64,000 nt of DNA from contig CAJMPR010000007.1 of the NCBI GenBank assembly GCA_905215345.1, positions 62,001-126,000 of the forward strand, in the 5' to 3' direction. This document shows, in pieces, positions 9,044 through 16,917 of this stretch; within the stretch, counting starts at the first letter, position 1, and each line of letters begins with the position of its first letter. Both the position numbers and the translations under genes were made by a program. This stretch comes from an uncultured bacterium (lineage in GTDB: Bacteria; Bacteroidota; Bacteroidia; Bacteroidales; Bacteroidaceae). The notes beneath the pieces are model-generated. The model ran no database searches. It was not told the origin of the DNA and saw only the letters and a program-made list of their open reading frames with translations.

Positions 9044-9059
9044 GCGCAAAATAATGAAG

Positions 9060-9126
9060 AATGAATAATGAAGAATGAAGAATTTCTCCTCCCTCATTCA
9101 TCGTTCTTCATTCCTCATTATTCATT
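9060..9126. repeat. Spacer repeat forming a 23-bp imperfect hairpin at the pstS end
   Basis: The left arm 9060-9082 and right arm 9104-9126 pair at 22 of 23 positions with a 21-nt loop. The arms are made of AATGAAGAATGAATAATG-like words. The right arm overlaps the last codons of pstS (stop at 9118-9120), so the repeat contributes the C-terminal residues. It probably acts as the pstS terminator. The same words occur inside the RNase P RNA gene (16980-17008). Confidence 0.65.
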
Positions 9127-9936
9127 TACAGGAATATATCCACTCTTTTTAATGATTTCTTGTCCTGTCGGTGACAATATGAATTGTAGGAGCGGAGCAA
9201 TTTGTTCTGAATTTTTCTTGTTATAATAGTAGTATAGCGGACGTACGATAGGATATGACTTATTTATGGCATTTTCAAGGGTAGGAGCGGCAAAATGCTT
9301 TCCGTCATAAGATATGGCAAGAGTCTTGATACGTGGAGATACATAGGCAAGCCCTACATAGCCGATAGCACCACGCGTCTGGCTGACTGACTGGATGATT
9401 GCTCCTGTTGCGGGCATGGAAAGACTGCTACTCATGTAATTCTTGTTTTTGAGAACACTTTCTTTAAAGAACTCATAGGTGCCCGAAGACGTTTCGCGCG
9501 AGTAAACAACGATTTTACGGTCGTCACCACCCACTTGTTTCCAATTGGTGATTTTACCCCGGAAAATATTTTCGAGTTGCTGGCGGGTTAGTTGTTTCAC
9601 CGGATTAGATGGATGGACTACAACTGCCAGGGCATCGAAAGCTACCGGCACTTCTTCCAAGTTTTCACCGGCGGCTTTTGCTTTCATCTTTTCACTGAAT
9701 TTGATGCCACGGGAAGCCATGGCAATATCGGTGGTTTCGTCCAACAGGGCAGAAATACCTACTCCCGTTCCGCCACCGGTAACGGTGACACGTCCATTAG
9801 GATTCAATGTCATAAAGCGTTCGGCGGTCTGTTGTGCGATGGGGAGCACAGTGTCACTGCCTTTGATACGTTGCGCCTGCATGCCGGTAGCGGTGGATGC
9901 CAGGAAAAAGAAAAATAAGATAGTTTTTGCTTTCAT
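9118..9936 (-). CDS. pstS: Phosphate ABC transporter substrate-binding protein PstS
   Basis: The 272-residue protein has a signal peptide (residues 1-21, ending MQAQ) and the phosphate-binding loops of PstS: KGSDTVLP (25-32), TGGGTGVG (53-60) and SRETSSGT (146-153). It binds inorganic phosphate in the periplasm and delivers it to PstC/PstA. It has no lipobox. The gene is transcribed away from pstC from a shared 180-bp spacer, so the uptake system is split into two divergent units, and both are likely controlled by the same phosphate signal. The end of the gene runs into an AT-rich hairpin repeat. Confidence 0.95.
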   Translation of the reverse strand: MKAKTILFFFFLASTATGMQAQRIKGSDTVLPIAQQTAERFMTLNPNGRVTVTGGGTGVGISALLDETTDIAMASRGIKFSEKMKAKAAGENLEEVPVAFDALAVVVHPSNPVKQLTRQQLENIFRGKITNWKQVGGDDRKIVVYSRETSSGTYEFFKESVLKNKNYMSSSLSMPATGAIIQSVSQTRGAIGYVGLAYVSPRIKTLAISYDGKHFAAPTLENAINKSYPIVRPLYYYYNKKNSEQIAPLLQFILSPTGQEIIKKSGYIPVNE

Positions 9937-10021
9937 ATAAAGTTATAATTATGCATGATGCAAATTAAAACAATATATATTACAAAAATGTTACATATCG
10001 GCATACCGGCATATTGTAATA

Positions 10022-10070
10022 GGTTTGTAACAGGTTTGAAATATTTCTTTCAAACGATAGTCACACTATC
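10022..10070. promoter_or_regulatory. Candidate operator region between pstS and pstC
   Basis: GGTTTG occurs at 10022 and 10033, in the context GGTTTGTAACAGGTTTGAAA, a direct repeat of 11-bp period like the paired half-sites bound by OmpR/PhoB-type regulators. Next to it are two perfect palindromes: GTTTGAAA/TTTCAAAC (10034-10041/10048-10055) and GATAGT/ACTATC (10056-10061/10065-10070). The spacer must serve two divergent phosphate-uptake transcripts. A role as phosphate-responsive operator is inference. Confidence 0.45.
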
Positions 10071-10116
10071 TTAATATTTTGCCCGTTTCTTTGTACTCAG
10101 AAAATAAAAAGGCAGC

Positions 10117-11304
10117 ATGAAAAAAGTTTTTGAGAAGATAGTTGAAGGCATACTGGCTTGTAGCGGTTTTGTAACAAGCCTTACTATCGTACTTATTGTC
10201 TTATTCCTCTTTTCCGAAGCGGTGGGGTTGTTCAGTAGTAGGGTTATCGAAGAAGGGTACGTACTGGCTCTGAATAAAGGTAATGAAGTGAGTAAGCTTA
10301 CTCCGGTCCAAATTAAAGATGTATTCGATGAAGAAATAACGAATTGGAAGGAAGTCGGTGGGGAGAATCTCCCTATCCGGCTTTTTCGTTTAGAAGATAT
10401 TACACAGTATTATACAGAAGCGCAACTGGGTGCTTCCTATGAAAATGCCGGAGCCTGTATTACCGAGTTGGTTGAACGTACACCGGGTATTATAGCTTTT
10501 GTTCCGCAACAATTCATAGTTCGTCCTGATTCAGTCCACTTGTTACAGGATAATACTATTTCCCTAAAAGACGTATTTGCCGGTGCCGAGTGGTTTCCCA
10601 CAGCTACACCTGCCCCTCAGTTTGGCTTTTTACCCTTGATAACAGGTACATTATGGGTTAGTTTGTTTGCCATTATCATAGCTTTGCCGTTCGGACTGGC
10701 AGTATCTATTTATATGTCCGAGGTGGCGAATTATAGAATACGTAACTTGATGAAACCTGTTATAGAGTTGTTGAGCGGTATTCCTTCGGTAGTTTATGGC
10801 TTCTTCGGATTGATTGTTATTGTACCTCTTGTACAAAAGATATTTGATCTTCCTGTAGGTGAGAGTGGATTAGCGGGAAGTATTGTTCTGGCAATTATGG
10901 CGCTGCCCACTATTATAACGGTGACCGAAGATGCCATGCGTAACTGTCCACGTGCTATGCGCGAAGCCAGTCTGGCACTGGGTGCCTCACAATGGCAGAC
11001 TATATATAAGGTGGTCATTCCTTATTCCATATCGGGTATCACATCGGGTGTGGTTCTCGGTATCGGTCGTGCAGTGGGTGAAACAATGGCTGTGTTGATG
11101 GTGACAGGTAATGCCGCTGTTATTCCTCATACTATTTTGGAGCCGCTACGTACTATTCCTGCTACAATTGCTGCGGAATTGGGTGAAGCTCCGGCCGGTG
11201 GACCGCATTACGAAGCATTGTTCCTTTTGGGAGTTGTATTGTTTTTCATCAGCTTGTTGATAAACTTCACGGTAGAAGCGGTATCTTCGGGCAAAAGAAA
11301 GTGA
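10117..11304 (+). CDS. pstC: Phosphate ABC transporter permease PstC with an inserted PstS-like domain
   Basis: The 395-residue permease has an N-terminal membrane helix (about 15-40), a hydrophilic insert of about 120 residues (45-165), and then the usual five-helix transport domain with the EAA loop (REASLALGASQWQTIYKVVIP). Typical PstC proteins are near 300-320 residues. The insert is visibly related to PstS: its V-S-K-LT...F...ITNWKEVGG at 58-82 parallels PstS 113-137 (ITNWKQVGG), and GIIAFVPQQFI resembles PstS GAIGYVGLAYV. It lies outside the membrane and lacks the SRETSSGT phosphate loop. It may dock PstS or sense phosphate. The gene is followed by pstA after 4 nt. Confidence 0.94.
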   Translation: MKKVFEKIVEGILACSGFVTSLTIVLIVLFLFSEAVGLFSSRVIEEGYVLALNKGNEVSKLTPVQIKDVFDEEITNWKEVGGENLPIRLFRLEDITQYYTEAQLGASYENAGACITELVERTPGIIAFVPQQFIVRPDSVHLLQDNTISLKDVFAGAEWFPTATPAPQFGFLPLITGTLWVSLFAIIIALPFGLAVSIYMSEVANYRIRNLMKPVIELLSGIPSVVYGFFGLIVIVPLVQKIFDLPVGESGLAGSIVLAIMALPTIITVTEDAMRNCPRAMREASLALGASQWQTIYKVVIPYSISGITSGVVLGIGRAVGETMAVLMVTGNAAVIPHTILEPLRTIPATIAAELGEAPAGGPHYEALFLLGVVLFFISLLINFTVEAVSSGKRK

Positions 11305-11308
11305 GAAT

Positions 11309-12169
11309 ATGATAAATAGAAAACATCTTTCGCAAAACATCGCATTCGGGCTTTTCCGTTTGCTCAGTTTGACTGTGGTAGGAGTGCTCTTCGCCATTCT
11401 TGGTTTCATTATATATAAGGGAGTAGGAGTCATTAGTTGGGAGTTTCTTACATCTGCTCCGACAGATGGTATGACCTCTGGTGGAATTCTTCCGGCTATC
11501 ATCGGTACTTTTTATCTGATGGTGGGAAGTGCGTTGTTTGCCTTTCCGGTGGGAGTGATGAGCGGAATCTATATGAACGAATATGCTCCGAAAGGTTGGA
11601 TAGTACGCTTTATCCGTACAATGACAAATAATCTGAGTGGTATTCCTTCCATTGTATTCGGTCTTTTCGGTATGGCGCTGTTTGTGAAGTATATGGATTT
11701 CGGTGACAGTATTCTGGCGGGTTCACTCACATTGGGACTGTTAAGTTTGCCTTTAGTGATACGCACTACCGAAGAAGCTTTGAAAGCGATACCCGATAAT
11801 CTGCGGGAAGGAAGCCGTGCCTTGGGAGCTACCAAGTTGCAAACTATCTGGCATGTTGTTCTACCGATGGGAATGCCCAATATCATTACCGGATTGATTC
11901 TTGCGTTAGGGCGTGTATCCGGTGAAACGGCGCCGATTCTTTTTACATGTGCCGCATACTTCTTACCGCAATTGCCCACCGGTATTTTAGACCAGTGCAT
12001 GGCCTTGCCCTATCACTTATATGTTATCTCTACCAGCGGTACTGATATGGAAGCCCAACTTCCGATTGCTTATGGTACGGCTTTGGTCTTGATAGTAATC
12101 ATTCTGCTGGTGAATTTATTGGCTAACGCCTTGCGGAAGTATTTTGAGAAGAAAATAAAGATGAACTAA
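11309..12169 (+). CDS. pstA: Phosphate ABC transporter permease PstA
   Basis: The 286-residue inner-membrane protein has six predicted helices and the EAA motif EGSRALGATKLQTIWHVVLP, which contacts PstB. With PstC it forms the channel through which phosphate passes. Length is normal for PstA. It starts 4 nt after pstC and is followed by pstB after a 46-nt spacer that contains a short inverted repeat (AGTAGT/ACTACT). Confidence 0.95.
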   Translation: MINRKHLSQNIAFGLFRLLSLTVVGVLFAILGFIIYKGVGVISWEFLTSAPTDGMTSGGILPAIIGTFYLMVGSALFAFPVGVMSGIYMNEYAPKGWIVRFIRTMTNNLSGIPSIVFGLFGMALFVKYMDFGDSILAGSLTLGLLSLPLVIRTTEEALKAIPDNLREGSRALGATKLQTIWHVVLPMGMPNIITGLILALGRVSGETAPILFTCAAYFLPQLPTGILDQCMALPYHLYVISTSGTDMEAQLPIAYGTALVLIVIILLVNLLANALRKYFEKKIKMN

Positions 12170-12215
12170 TCAGTAGTCAAGTAGTAAAGAAGTTAACTAC
12201 TAAAAAGGATATACA

Positions 12216-12968
12216 ATGAATAAGATCGAAACACGTGATGTGAATTTCTGGTATGGTGATTTTCATGCTTTGAAAGGCATCAGCATGGATATTGCAGAGA
12301 AATCTGTTGTAGCCTTTATAGGCCCTTCGGGTTGTGGTAAGTCCACTTTTCTCCGCCTGCTCAATAGGATGAACGATTTGATACCCGATACCCGTCTGAC
12401 CGGTGAGATTCGTATCGACGGACAAGATATATATAAGAAAGGTATTCAGGTGGACGAGCTTCGCAAGAATGTGGGTATGGTATTCCAACGTCCTAATCCT
12501 TTTCCAAAGAGTATCTTTGAGAATGTAGCATATGGGCTTCGCGTGAATGGTGTCACCGACAATGCTTTTATCCGTCAACGGGTAGAAGAGACCTTGAAAG
12601 GTGCTGCTCTTTGGGACGAGGTGAAGGATAAGTTGAAAGTGTCTGCTTATGCTCTATCAGGCGGTCAGCAACAACGTCTCTGCATTGCCCGCGCCATGGC
12701 GGTTTCTCCTTCGGTTTTGTTGATGGACGAACCGGCATCTGCCCTTGACCCGATTTCTACGGCAAAGGTGGAAGAACTCATTCATGAATTGAAGAAACAA
12801 TATACCATTGTAATTGTCACTCATAACATGCAGCAGGCAGCCCGCGTTAGCGACAAAACCGCTTTCTTCTATTTGGGTGAAATGGTAGAGTTTGACGAAA
12901 CCAAGAAAATATTTACGAATCCCGATAAGATTGAGACGCAGAACTATATTACAGGGCGCTTCGGGTGA
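12216..12968 (+). CDS. pstB: Phosphate ABC transporter ATPase PstB
   Basis: The 250-residue protein is the ATP-hydrolysing subunit of the phosphate importer. It has Walker [10 protein letters not shown] (near residues 36-44), the PstB-specific stretch [15 protein letters not shown], the ABC signature [14 protein letters not shown] and Walker [13 protein letters not shown]. Cytoplasmic, normal length. It lies third in the pstC-pstA-pstB order; phoU follows after a 202-nt spacer that holds a periodic repeat array, so phoU may be partly uncoupled from the transporter genes. Confidence 0.97.
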   Translation: MNKIETRDVNFWYGDFHALKGISMDIAEKSVVAFIGPSGCGKSTFLRLLNRMNDLIPDTRLTGEIRIDGQDIYKKGIQVDELRKNVGMVFQRPNPFPKSIFENVAYGLRVNGVTDNAFIRQRVEETLKGAALWDEVKDKLKVSAYALSGGQQQRLCIARAMAVSPSVLLMDEPASALDPISTAKVEELIHELKKQYTIVIVTHNMQQAARVSDKTAFFYLGEMVEFDETKKIFTNPDKIETQNYITGRFG

Positions 12969-13009
12969 GCGTTAATTTGTGTGGCTTGTATATATTGTAA
13001 ATGCAGGTG

Positions 13010-13106
13010 TATGCAATCGTTTGGTTGTCAATGCTATGCGATAAAGGTTACTCAGTATATGACTGAATAGGACTAAGTATACGAGTGAAATAGGTTCAAT
13101 ATACAA
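13010..13106. repeat. Array of about 22-bp degenerate repeats between pstB and phoU
   Basis: A TATG/TACG/TACA word recurs at 13010, 13035, 13058, 13080 and 13102, steps of 25, 23, 22 and 22 bp. The last three units share AGTATA or AATATA (13054, 13076, 13098) and a GAATAGG/AATAGG word between. Units differ at many positions, so this is an old or constrained array rather than a fresh duplication. No open frame covers it. It is one of six such arrays in the window. Confidence 0.7.
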
Positions 13107-13170
13107 CTTAATCTCGGATAGCTCATATTTGTAAATAAAAAAGCAACAATCTAAAATTAAAAACAACATT

Positions 13171-13866
13171 ATGGTAAAGTTTATCGAATCTGAACTCGTC
13201 TTGCTGAAAAAGGAAATAGACGAAATGTGGACCTTAGTTTATAATCAGCTTGACCGTGCAGGAGAGGCCGTACTGACCTTAGACCGTGAGCTTGCACAAC
13301 AAGTTCTGGTGCGTGAACGCCGTGTGAACGCTTTCGAATTGAAGATAGACAGTGATGTGGAAGATATCATCGCTCTTTACAATCCGGTAGCTATCGACCT
13401 GCGATTTGTTCTCGCCATGCTTAAAATAAATACCAATCTTGAACGTTTGGGAGACTTTGCCGAAGGTATTGCCCGGTTTGCCATTAATTGTAAAGAACCG
13501 GCCTTGGATGGTGAACTGATGAAGGAACTCCGTTTGGAAGAGATGATAGCCCAGGTGCTTTCCATGCTCGAATTGGCTAAAAAAGCTCTACATGAAGAAA
13601 ATCAGGAATTGGCCACTGCTGTATTTGCAAAAGATAATCTGGTGGATGAAATCAATGCCGACGCTACTGCCGTTTTATCCGATTATATCAGCAAGCATCC
13701 TGAGAGTGCGCTCTCTTGCTTGAACCTGATAGGTGTCTTCCGTAAACTGGAACGTTCCGGTGACCACATTACCAATATTGCAGAAGAAATAGTCTTCTTT
13801 ATCGATGCAAAAGTGTTAAAGCATAGCGGACGTGCAGATGAACATTATCCAAATGAGAAGAGATAG
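13171..13866 (+). CDS. phoU: PhoU phosphate signalling protein
   Basis: The 231-residue protein has the two three-helix bundles of PhoU, each with the metal-binding pattern seen here as LERLGDFAEGIARFA (near 90-104) and LERSGDHITNIAEEIVFF (near 191-208). PhoU links transport by PstSCAB to the PhoR/PhoB two-component system and limits uptake when phosphate is plentiful. It acts at the cytoplasmic face of the membrane. No phoR or phoB gene is in the window. It is the last gene of the pst cluster. Confidence 0.96.
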   Translation: MVKFIESELVLLKKEIDEMWTLVYNQLDRAGEAVLTLDRELAQQVLVRERRVNAFELKIDSDVEDIIALYNPVAIDLRFVLAMLKINTNLERLGDFAEGIARFAINCKEPALDGELMKELRLEEMIAQVLSMLELAKKALHEENQELATAVFAKDNLVDEINADATAVLSDYISKHPESALSCLNLIGVFRKLERSGDHITNIAEEIVFFIDAKVLKHSGRADEHYPNEKR

Positions 13867-13931
13867 ACAACTTAATGATAAGTAATATGCAAGTTTTTAG
13901 GATAATTTTAGTAATTCATGGAAAATAACCC

Positions 13932-13939
13932 TATATTTG
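13932..13939 (+). promoter_or_regulatory. Isolated -7-like element after phoU
   Basis: TATATTTG fully matches the TAnnTTTG box but only a TTTT tract stands at the -33 position. It may start a short transcript that runs into the next promoter. Little else supports it. Confidence 0.3.
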
Positions 13940-14034
13940 TCCATTGAAAACGATTGCAGATGTAGAAAAATGCTTTGAAATGATAATAAAATCAAAACAA
14001 ACGTCGAAAAGATGTTATAAGACATGTTTTTTAA

Positions 14035-14067
14035 TTTGGTTGGTATCACGAAAAGCGCCTATATTTG
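14035..14067 (+). promoter_or_regulatory. Strong Bacteroides promoter of the candidate small RNA
   Basis: TTTG at 14035-14038 and TATATTTG at 14060-14067 are separated by 21 nt, a full match to the known Bacteroides -33/-7 arrangement. Transcription would start near 14074, where no coding frame begins. Confidence 0.75.
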
Positions 14068-14073
14068 CAACGT

Positions 14074-14161
14074 TATCCTGAAAACAATCTTTTTACCTTA
14101 AAAAAAACTAATACCTATTGAAAACTGAAAAAGGAGGCTTTGTGAAAAGCTTCCTTTTTTT
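14074..14161 (+). ncRNA. Candidate small RNA of about 88 nt
   Basis: A consensus promoter ends at 14067 and a strong intrinsic terminator ends at 14161, with no plausible coding frame between. The terminator stem pairs 14128-14140 with 14147-14159 (13 bp, one G-U) around a 6-nt loop and ends in a T-run. The 5' part is AT-rich and mostly unpaired, which would leave a seed region free for base-pairing. It could instead be a 5' leader attenuator for ribE, but ribE has its own -7 box at 14185-14192 after the terminator. The family is not recognised. Confidence 0.55.
14128..14161 (+). terminator. Intrinsic terminator of the candidate small RNA
   Basis: The stem 14128-14140/14147-14159 has 13 pairs including one G-U, with loop TGTGAA and a T-run. 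It is a textbook rho-independent terminator. Confidence 0.85.
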
Positions 14162-14184
14162 ATCCCTATATGAGACCCTTTTTG

Positions 14185-14192
14185 TATCTTTG
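14185..14192 (+). promoter_or_regulatory. -7 element of the ribE promoter
   Basis: TATCTTTG matches the TAnnTTTG box and would place the start of transcription about 45 nt before the ribE ATG. The expected -33 region is a T-tract rather than TTTG. The short leader leaves no room for an FMN riboswitch. Confidence 0.6.
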
Positions 14193-14243
14193 CCGCGTAC
14201 CCCGATAGTGGAAATTGTAAATCATTAAATCGTAAATAAACTT

Positions 14244-14846
14244 ATGTTTTCCGGAATAGTAGAAGAATGTGCCACGTTGGTGGCAATGGTTAAAGACCAG
14301 GAGAATGTACACTTTACTTTTAAGTGTTCTTTCGTAAACGAGTTGAAGATAGACCAGAGTGTGTCTCACAACGGTGTATGCCTCACGGTAGTCAGTATGG
14401 CAGATGATGCCTATACGGTAACTGCTATGAAAGAGACGTTGGAACGTTCTAATCTCGGCTTGTTGAAAGTAGGGGATGAGGTAAATGTAGAACGTAGTAT
14501 GATGATGAATGGACGCCTTGACGGTCATATCGTGCAGGGACATGTAGACCAAACTGCTACTTGTATCGATATAAAGGATGCAGAAGGCAGTTACTATTTT
14601 ACTTTCCGCTACGCTTTTGATAAAGAAATGGCGAAACGCGGTTATATCACAGTTGACAAGGGTTCTGTAACTGTAAACGGCGTTAGTTTGACTGTATGTA
14701 ATCCTACGGACGATACTTTCCAGGTGGCTATCATTCCATATACATTTGAACATACCAATTTTCACGCTTTCAAAGTAGGTAGTGTGATAAATCTGGAATT
14801 CGACATCATTGGCAAGTATATTAGCCGGATGATACAGTATAAATGA
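14244..14846 (+). CDS. ribE: Riboflavin synthase, alpha chain
   Basis: The 200-residue protein consists of two lumazine-binding barrels. The first begins with MFSGIVEE and contains SHNGVCLTV; the second begins near GHIVQGHVDQ and contains GVSLTV. It dismutates two molecules of 6,7-dimethyl-8-ribityllumazine to riboflavin and a pyrimidinedione, the last step of riboflavin synthesis. Cytoplasmic, length typical. It is followed by a spacer hairpin and a nitroreductase, a flavoprotein, though that gene has its own spacing and need not be co-regulated. Confidence 0.97.
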   Translation: MFSGIVEECATLVAMVKDQENVHFTFKCSFVNELKIDQSVSHNGVCLTVVSMADDAYTVTAMKETLERSNLGLLKVGDEVNVERSMMMNGRLDGHIVQGHVDQTATCIDIKDAEGSYYFTFRYAFDKEMAKRGYITVDKGSVTVNGVSLTVCNPTDDTFQVAIIPYTFEHTNFHAFKVGSVINLEFDIIGKYISRMIQYK

Positions 14847-14866
14847 GTGATGAGTTATAAGTGATG

Positions 14867-14909
14867 AGTGATTTGCTTATGTTTCCATGCGAAATATAAG
14901 CAAATCACT
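14867..14909. repeat. Spacer hairpin after ribE
   Basis: AGTGATTTGCTTAT at 14867-14880 is exactly complementary to 14896-14909 with a 15-nt loop, and is set in GAGTTATAAG-type repeat words. It resembles the hairpin after the channel gene at 39106-39183, which contains the same TTATTTGCTG-like core. Probably a terminator built from spacer repeat. Confidence 0.6.
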
Positions 14910-14932
14910 TATAACTAAAAAAGTTTTTTATT

Positions 14933-15472
14933 ATGGAAAGTTTCTTGCAATTAGTAGCTTCACGTCAAAGTGACCGCGCTTATGATATGTCCCGTCCTGT
15001 AGAACAGGAAAAGTTGGAGCGTATATTGGAGGCGGCTCGTTTGGCTCCTTCGGCATGTAATGCCCAACCGTGGAAGTTTGTGGTAATTACCGAAACCGAA
15101 CTTTCCACCAAGGTAGGTAAAGCTGCTGCGGGATTGGGAATGAATAAGTTTGCCAAAGATGCTCCGGTTCATATTCTGGTTGTGGAAGAATCTATGAATA
15201 TCACTTCTTTTCTGGGAGCTAAAATCAAGGACAAATACTTTCCGTTAGTGGATATCGGTATTGCTGCTGCTCACATTACATTGGCTGCGGAAAGTGAAGG
15301 GTTGGGCTCGTGTATCTTGGGTTGGTTTGACGAGAAAGAAATAAAGAAACTCACAGGGATTCCTGCTAATAAACGTTTGTTGCTGGATATTACGATTGGT
15401 TATTCGGTTAAAGAGAAACGGAAGAAGGTACGGAAACCTAAGGATAAGGTGATAACTTATAATCGATACTAA
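14933..15472 (+). CDS. Nitroreductase family FMN oxidoreductase
   Basis: This 179-residue protein has the nitroreductase fold features: the N-terminal RQSDRAYD FMN-binding arginines, RLAPSACNAQPWKFVV near residues 36-51, and the C-terminal GLGSCILGW motif. Such enzymes use NAD(P)H to reduce nitro groups, quinones or flavins; in anaerobes they activate metronidazole. The natural substrate cannot be predicted. The C-terminus is strongly basic (KEKRKKVRKPKDK). It converges on the BrkB-family gene, with only 3 nt between the stop codons. Confidence 0.9.
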   Translation: MESFLQLVASRQSDRAYDMSRPVEQEKLERILEAARLAPSACNAQPWKFVVITETELSTKVGKAAAGLGMNKFAKDAPVHILVVEESMNITSFLGAKIKDKYFPLVDIGIAAAHITLAAESEGLGSCILGWFDEKEIKKLTGIPANKRLLLDITIGYSVKEKRKKVRKPKDKVITYNRY

Positions 15473-15475
15473 ATA

Positions 15476-16795
15476 TTACAAATCTTTCAGCAACACCTTC
15501 CTTGCACTCTTATAGTATTCTTCGCGTGCATCCAGCAATACTTTCCACTGCCCGTTAAATTCATCGTCCTTGTCTATCTTGAAGTCTTCCGAACCATGAG
15601 TGTCCAACTTGTCAAGCAAGAATGCCACGTTCAGTTTGTTGATGTCCATAGATGGCTGGTAGGCAATATCCTGACTCTTCTCATCGGTTACCACTTCGTG
15701 CAAAAGATTGATTTCCTGCAATTCATAAAGGGTTTGATTGGTCAGACGTATCGGTATCTGGCATTCTTCGGATATTTCTTCGGCGGTATAAGGTGGCTCG
15801 TCTTTCTCAAAACGTTTGGCTATAAGGGACATAATAAGGATAGAGATAAAGTCTCGGTAACGACGGCTGATATTACGCGCGTCCTTGTCAAAGCTGAAAT
15901 TCCGGATATTTTGTCCGGCATAGGTCAGTTCGGCACCGAAAAGACAGATAGTCCATGATATTTGCAACCATAATAAGAACATGGGGAGCGCTGCGAAGCT
16001 ACCATAAATGGCATTGTAACGCGATACCCATAACTGACTGCTGATATACAGGAACTGAAAAGCCTGGTGAGCCGTACCGGCCAGAATACCGGATATTAAT
16101 GCGTGCTTGAATTTGACTTTTGTATTGGGCATGAAAACATACAATCCCGTAAACATGAACCAGGTCAATGCAAAAGGAATAAGGCGAATCAGAAACTTCC
16201 CGATAGGAGCGAGCAGGGTGAAATCTTCAAAGTTCCTTACCATGGTACTCATGAAGATGGAGAGACCGCCGGAAACTACAATCAGTAGAGGCATCAGTAG
16301 CAACATGGAGAAATAGTCGGTAATCTTGCGGTACATGCTACGCGCTTTCTTTACCTGCCAGATGCGGTTGAAAGTGATTTCCATGTTGTTTATCAGGTTG
16401 AGTACCGTCCATAACAACATGATTAAACCTACTCCGATAAATATCCCGCTCTTTGTTTGCGACAGATAGGAGTTGACGAACTGGAAGATGACTTCCGTTG
16501 TTTCTGATGGCCCACCGAAGCCTTTGATAATTTGACTTTCCATCAAATTATCGAATCCGAAACCGCGTGCAATGGCAAATACAATAGCAAGGATAGGTAC
16601 AATGGCAAGTAGCGTACTATAAGTCAGCGCGGATGCTTTGTTTGCAAGTCTGTCTTTAGTAAAACGATTGACGCATAGATAAACAGTCTTGATAATATTA
16701 TAAAGCGAAAAAGTCGTTTTGGTGACTTCGTCTTCCGTAATACGCCAGATGTCGTAAGTCAGGAATTTCCAAAGGGATGCAATACGCTTGTTCAT
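15476..16795 (-). CDS. YihY/BrkB family inner-membrane protein
   Basis: The 439-residue protein has the YihY/UPF0761 domain of about 300 residues with six membrane helices, including the conserved DRLANKASALTYSTLLAIVPILA region near residues 45-67 and the FGAELTYAGQ motif. The remaining ~130 residues form a soluble C-terminal region, likely cytoplasmic, absent in the shortest homologues; its CQIPIRLTNQTLYELQEINLL stretch looks like a winged-helix. The family was once called ribonuclease BN by mistake; its function is not established. It lies downstream of rnpB on the same strand, separated by spacer repeats. Confidence 0.88.
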   Translation of the reverse strand: MNKRIASLWKFLTYDIWRITEDEVTKTTFSLYNIIKTVYLCVNRFTKDRLANKASALTYSTLLAIVPILAIVFAIARGFGFDNLMESQIIKGFGGPSETTEVIFQFVNSYLSQTKSGIFIGVGLIMLLWTVLNLINNMEITFNRIWQVKKARSMYRKITDYFSMLLLMPLLIVVSGGLSIFMSTMVRNFEDFTLLAPIGKFLIRLIPFALTWFMFTGLYVFMPNTKVKFKHALISGILAGTAHQAFQFLYISSQLWVSRYNAIYGSFAALPMFLLWLQISWTICLFGAELTYAGQNIRNFSFDKDARNISRRYRDFISILIMSLIAKRFEKDEPPYTAEEISEECQIPIRLTNQTLYELQEINLLHEVVTDEKSQDIAYQPSMDINKLNVAFLLDKLDTHGSEDFKIDKDDEFNGQWKVLLDAREEYYKSARKVLLKDL

Positions 16796-16801
16796 TAGAT
16801 C

Positions 16802-16916
16802 TAAATTACAAATTACTAATTAAAAATTACGAACTACAAAATACAAAACACTTAATGTTCTGTTTATGTTAGGACATGTCCGTAATTTGTAATTAGTAGT
16901 TCGTAATTAAAATAAA
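16802..16916. repeat. AT-rich spacer repeat between rnpB and the BrkB-family gene
   Basis: The words ATTACAAATTACTAATT (16805-16821) and ATTACGAACTAC recur in inverted orientation at 16880-16910 as TAATTTGTAATTAGTAGTTCGTAAT-type sequence, giving an imperfect inverted repeat around a 60-nt middle. It lies just after the rnpB 3' end and may help terminate it. Confidence 0.5.
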
Positions 16917-16917
16917 A

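Noticed and set aside
8310..9044. Long plus-strand open frame inside glnS
   Set aside because: It lies opposite a well-conserved synthetase, has no promoter or family resemblance and is a shadow of the real gene.
9009..9101. Longer N-terminus for glutaminyl-tRNA synthetase
   Set aside because: The stretch is a spacer repeat with a -7 box inside and codes for a segment not seen in the family; start at 9008 gives the normal length.
14193..14243. FMN riboswitch before ribE
   Set aside because: The leader is about 50 nt, too short for the aptamer, and conserved FMN-box words are missing.
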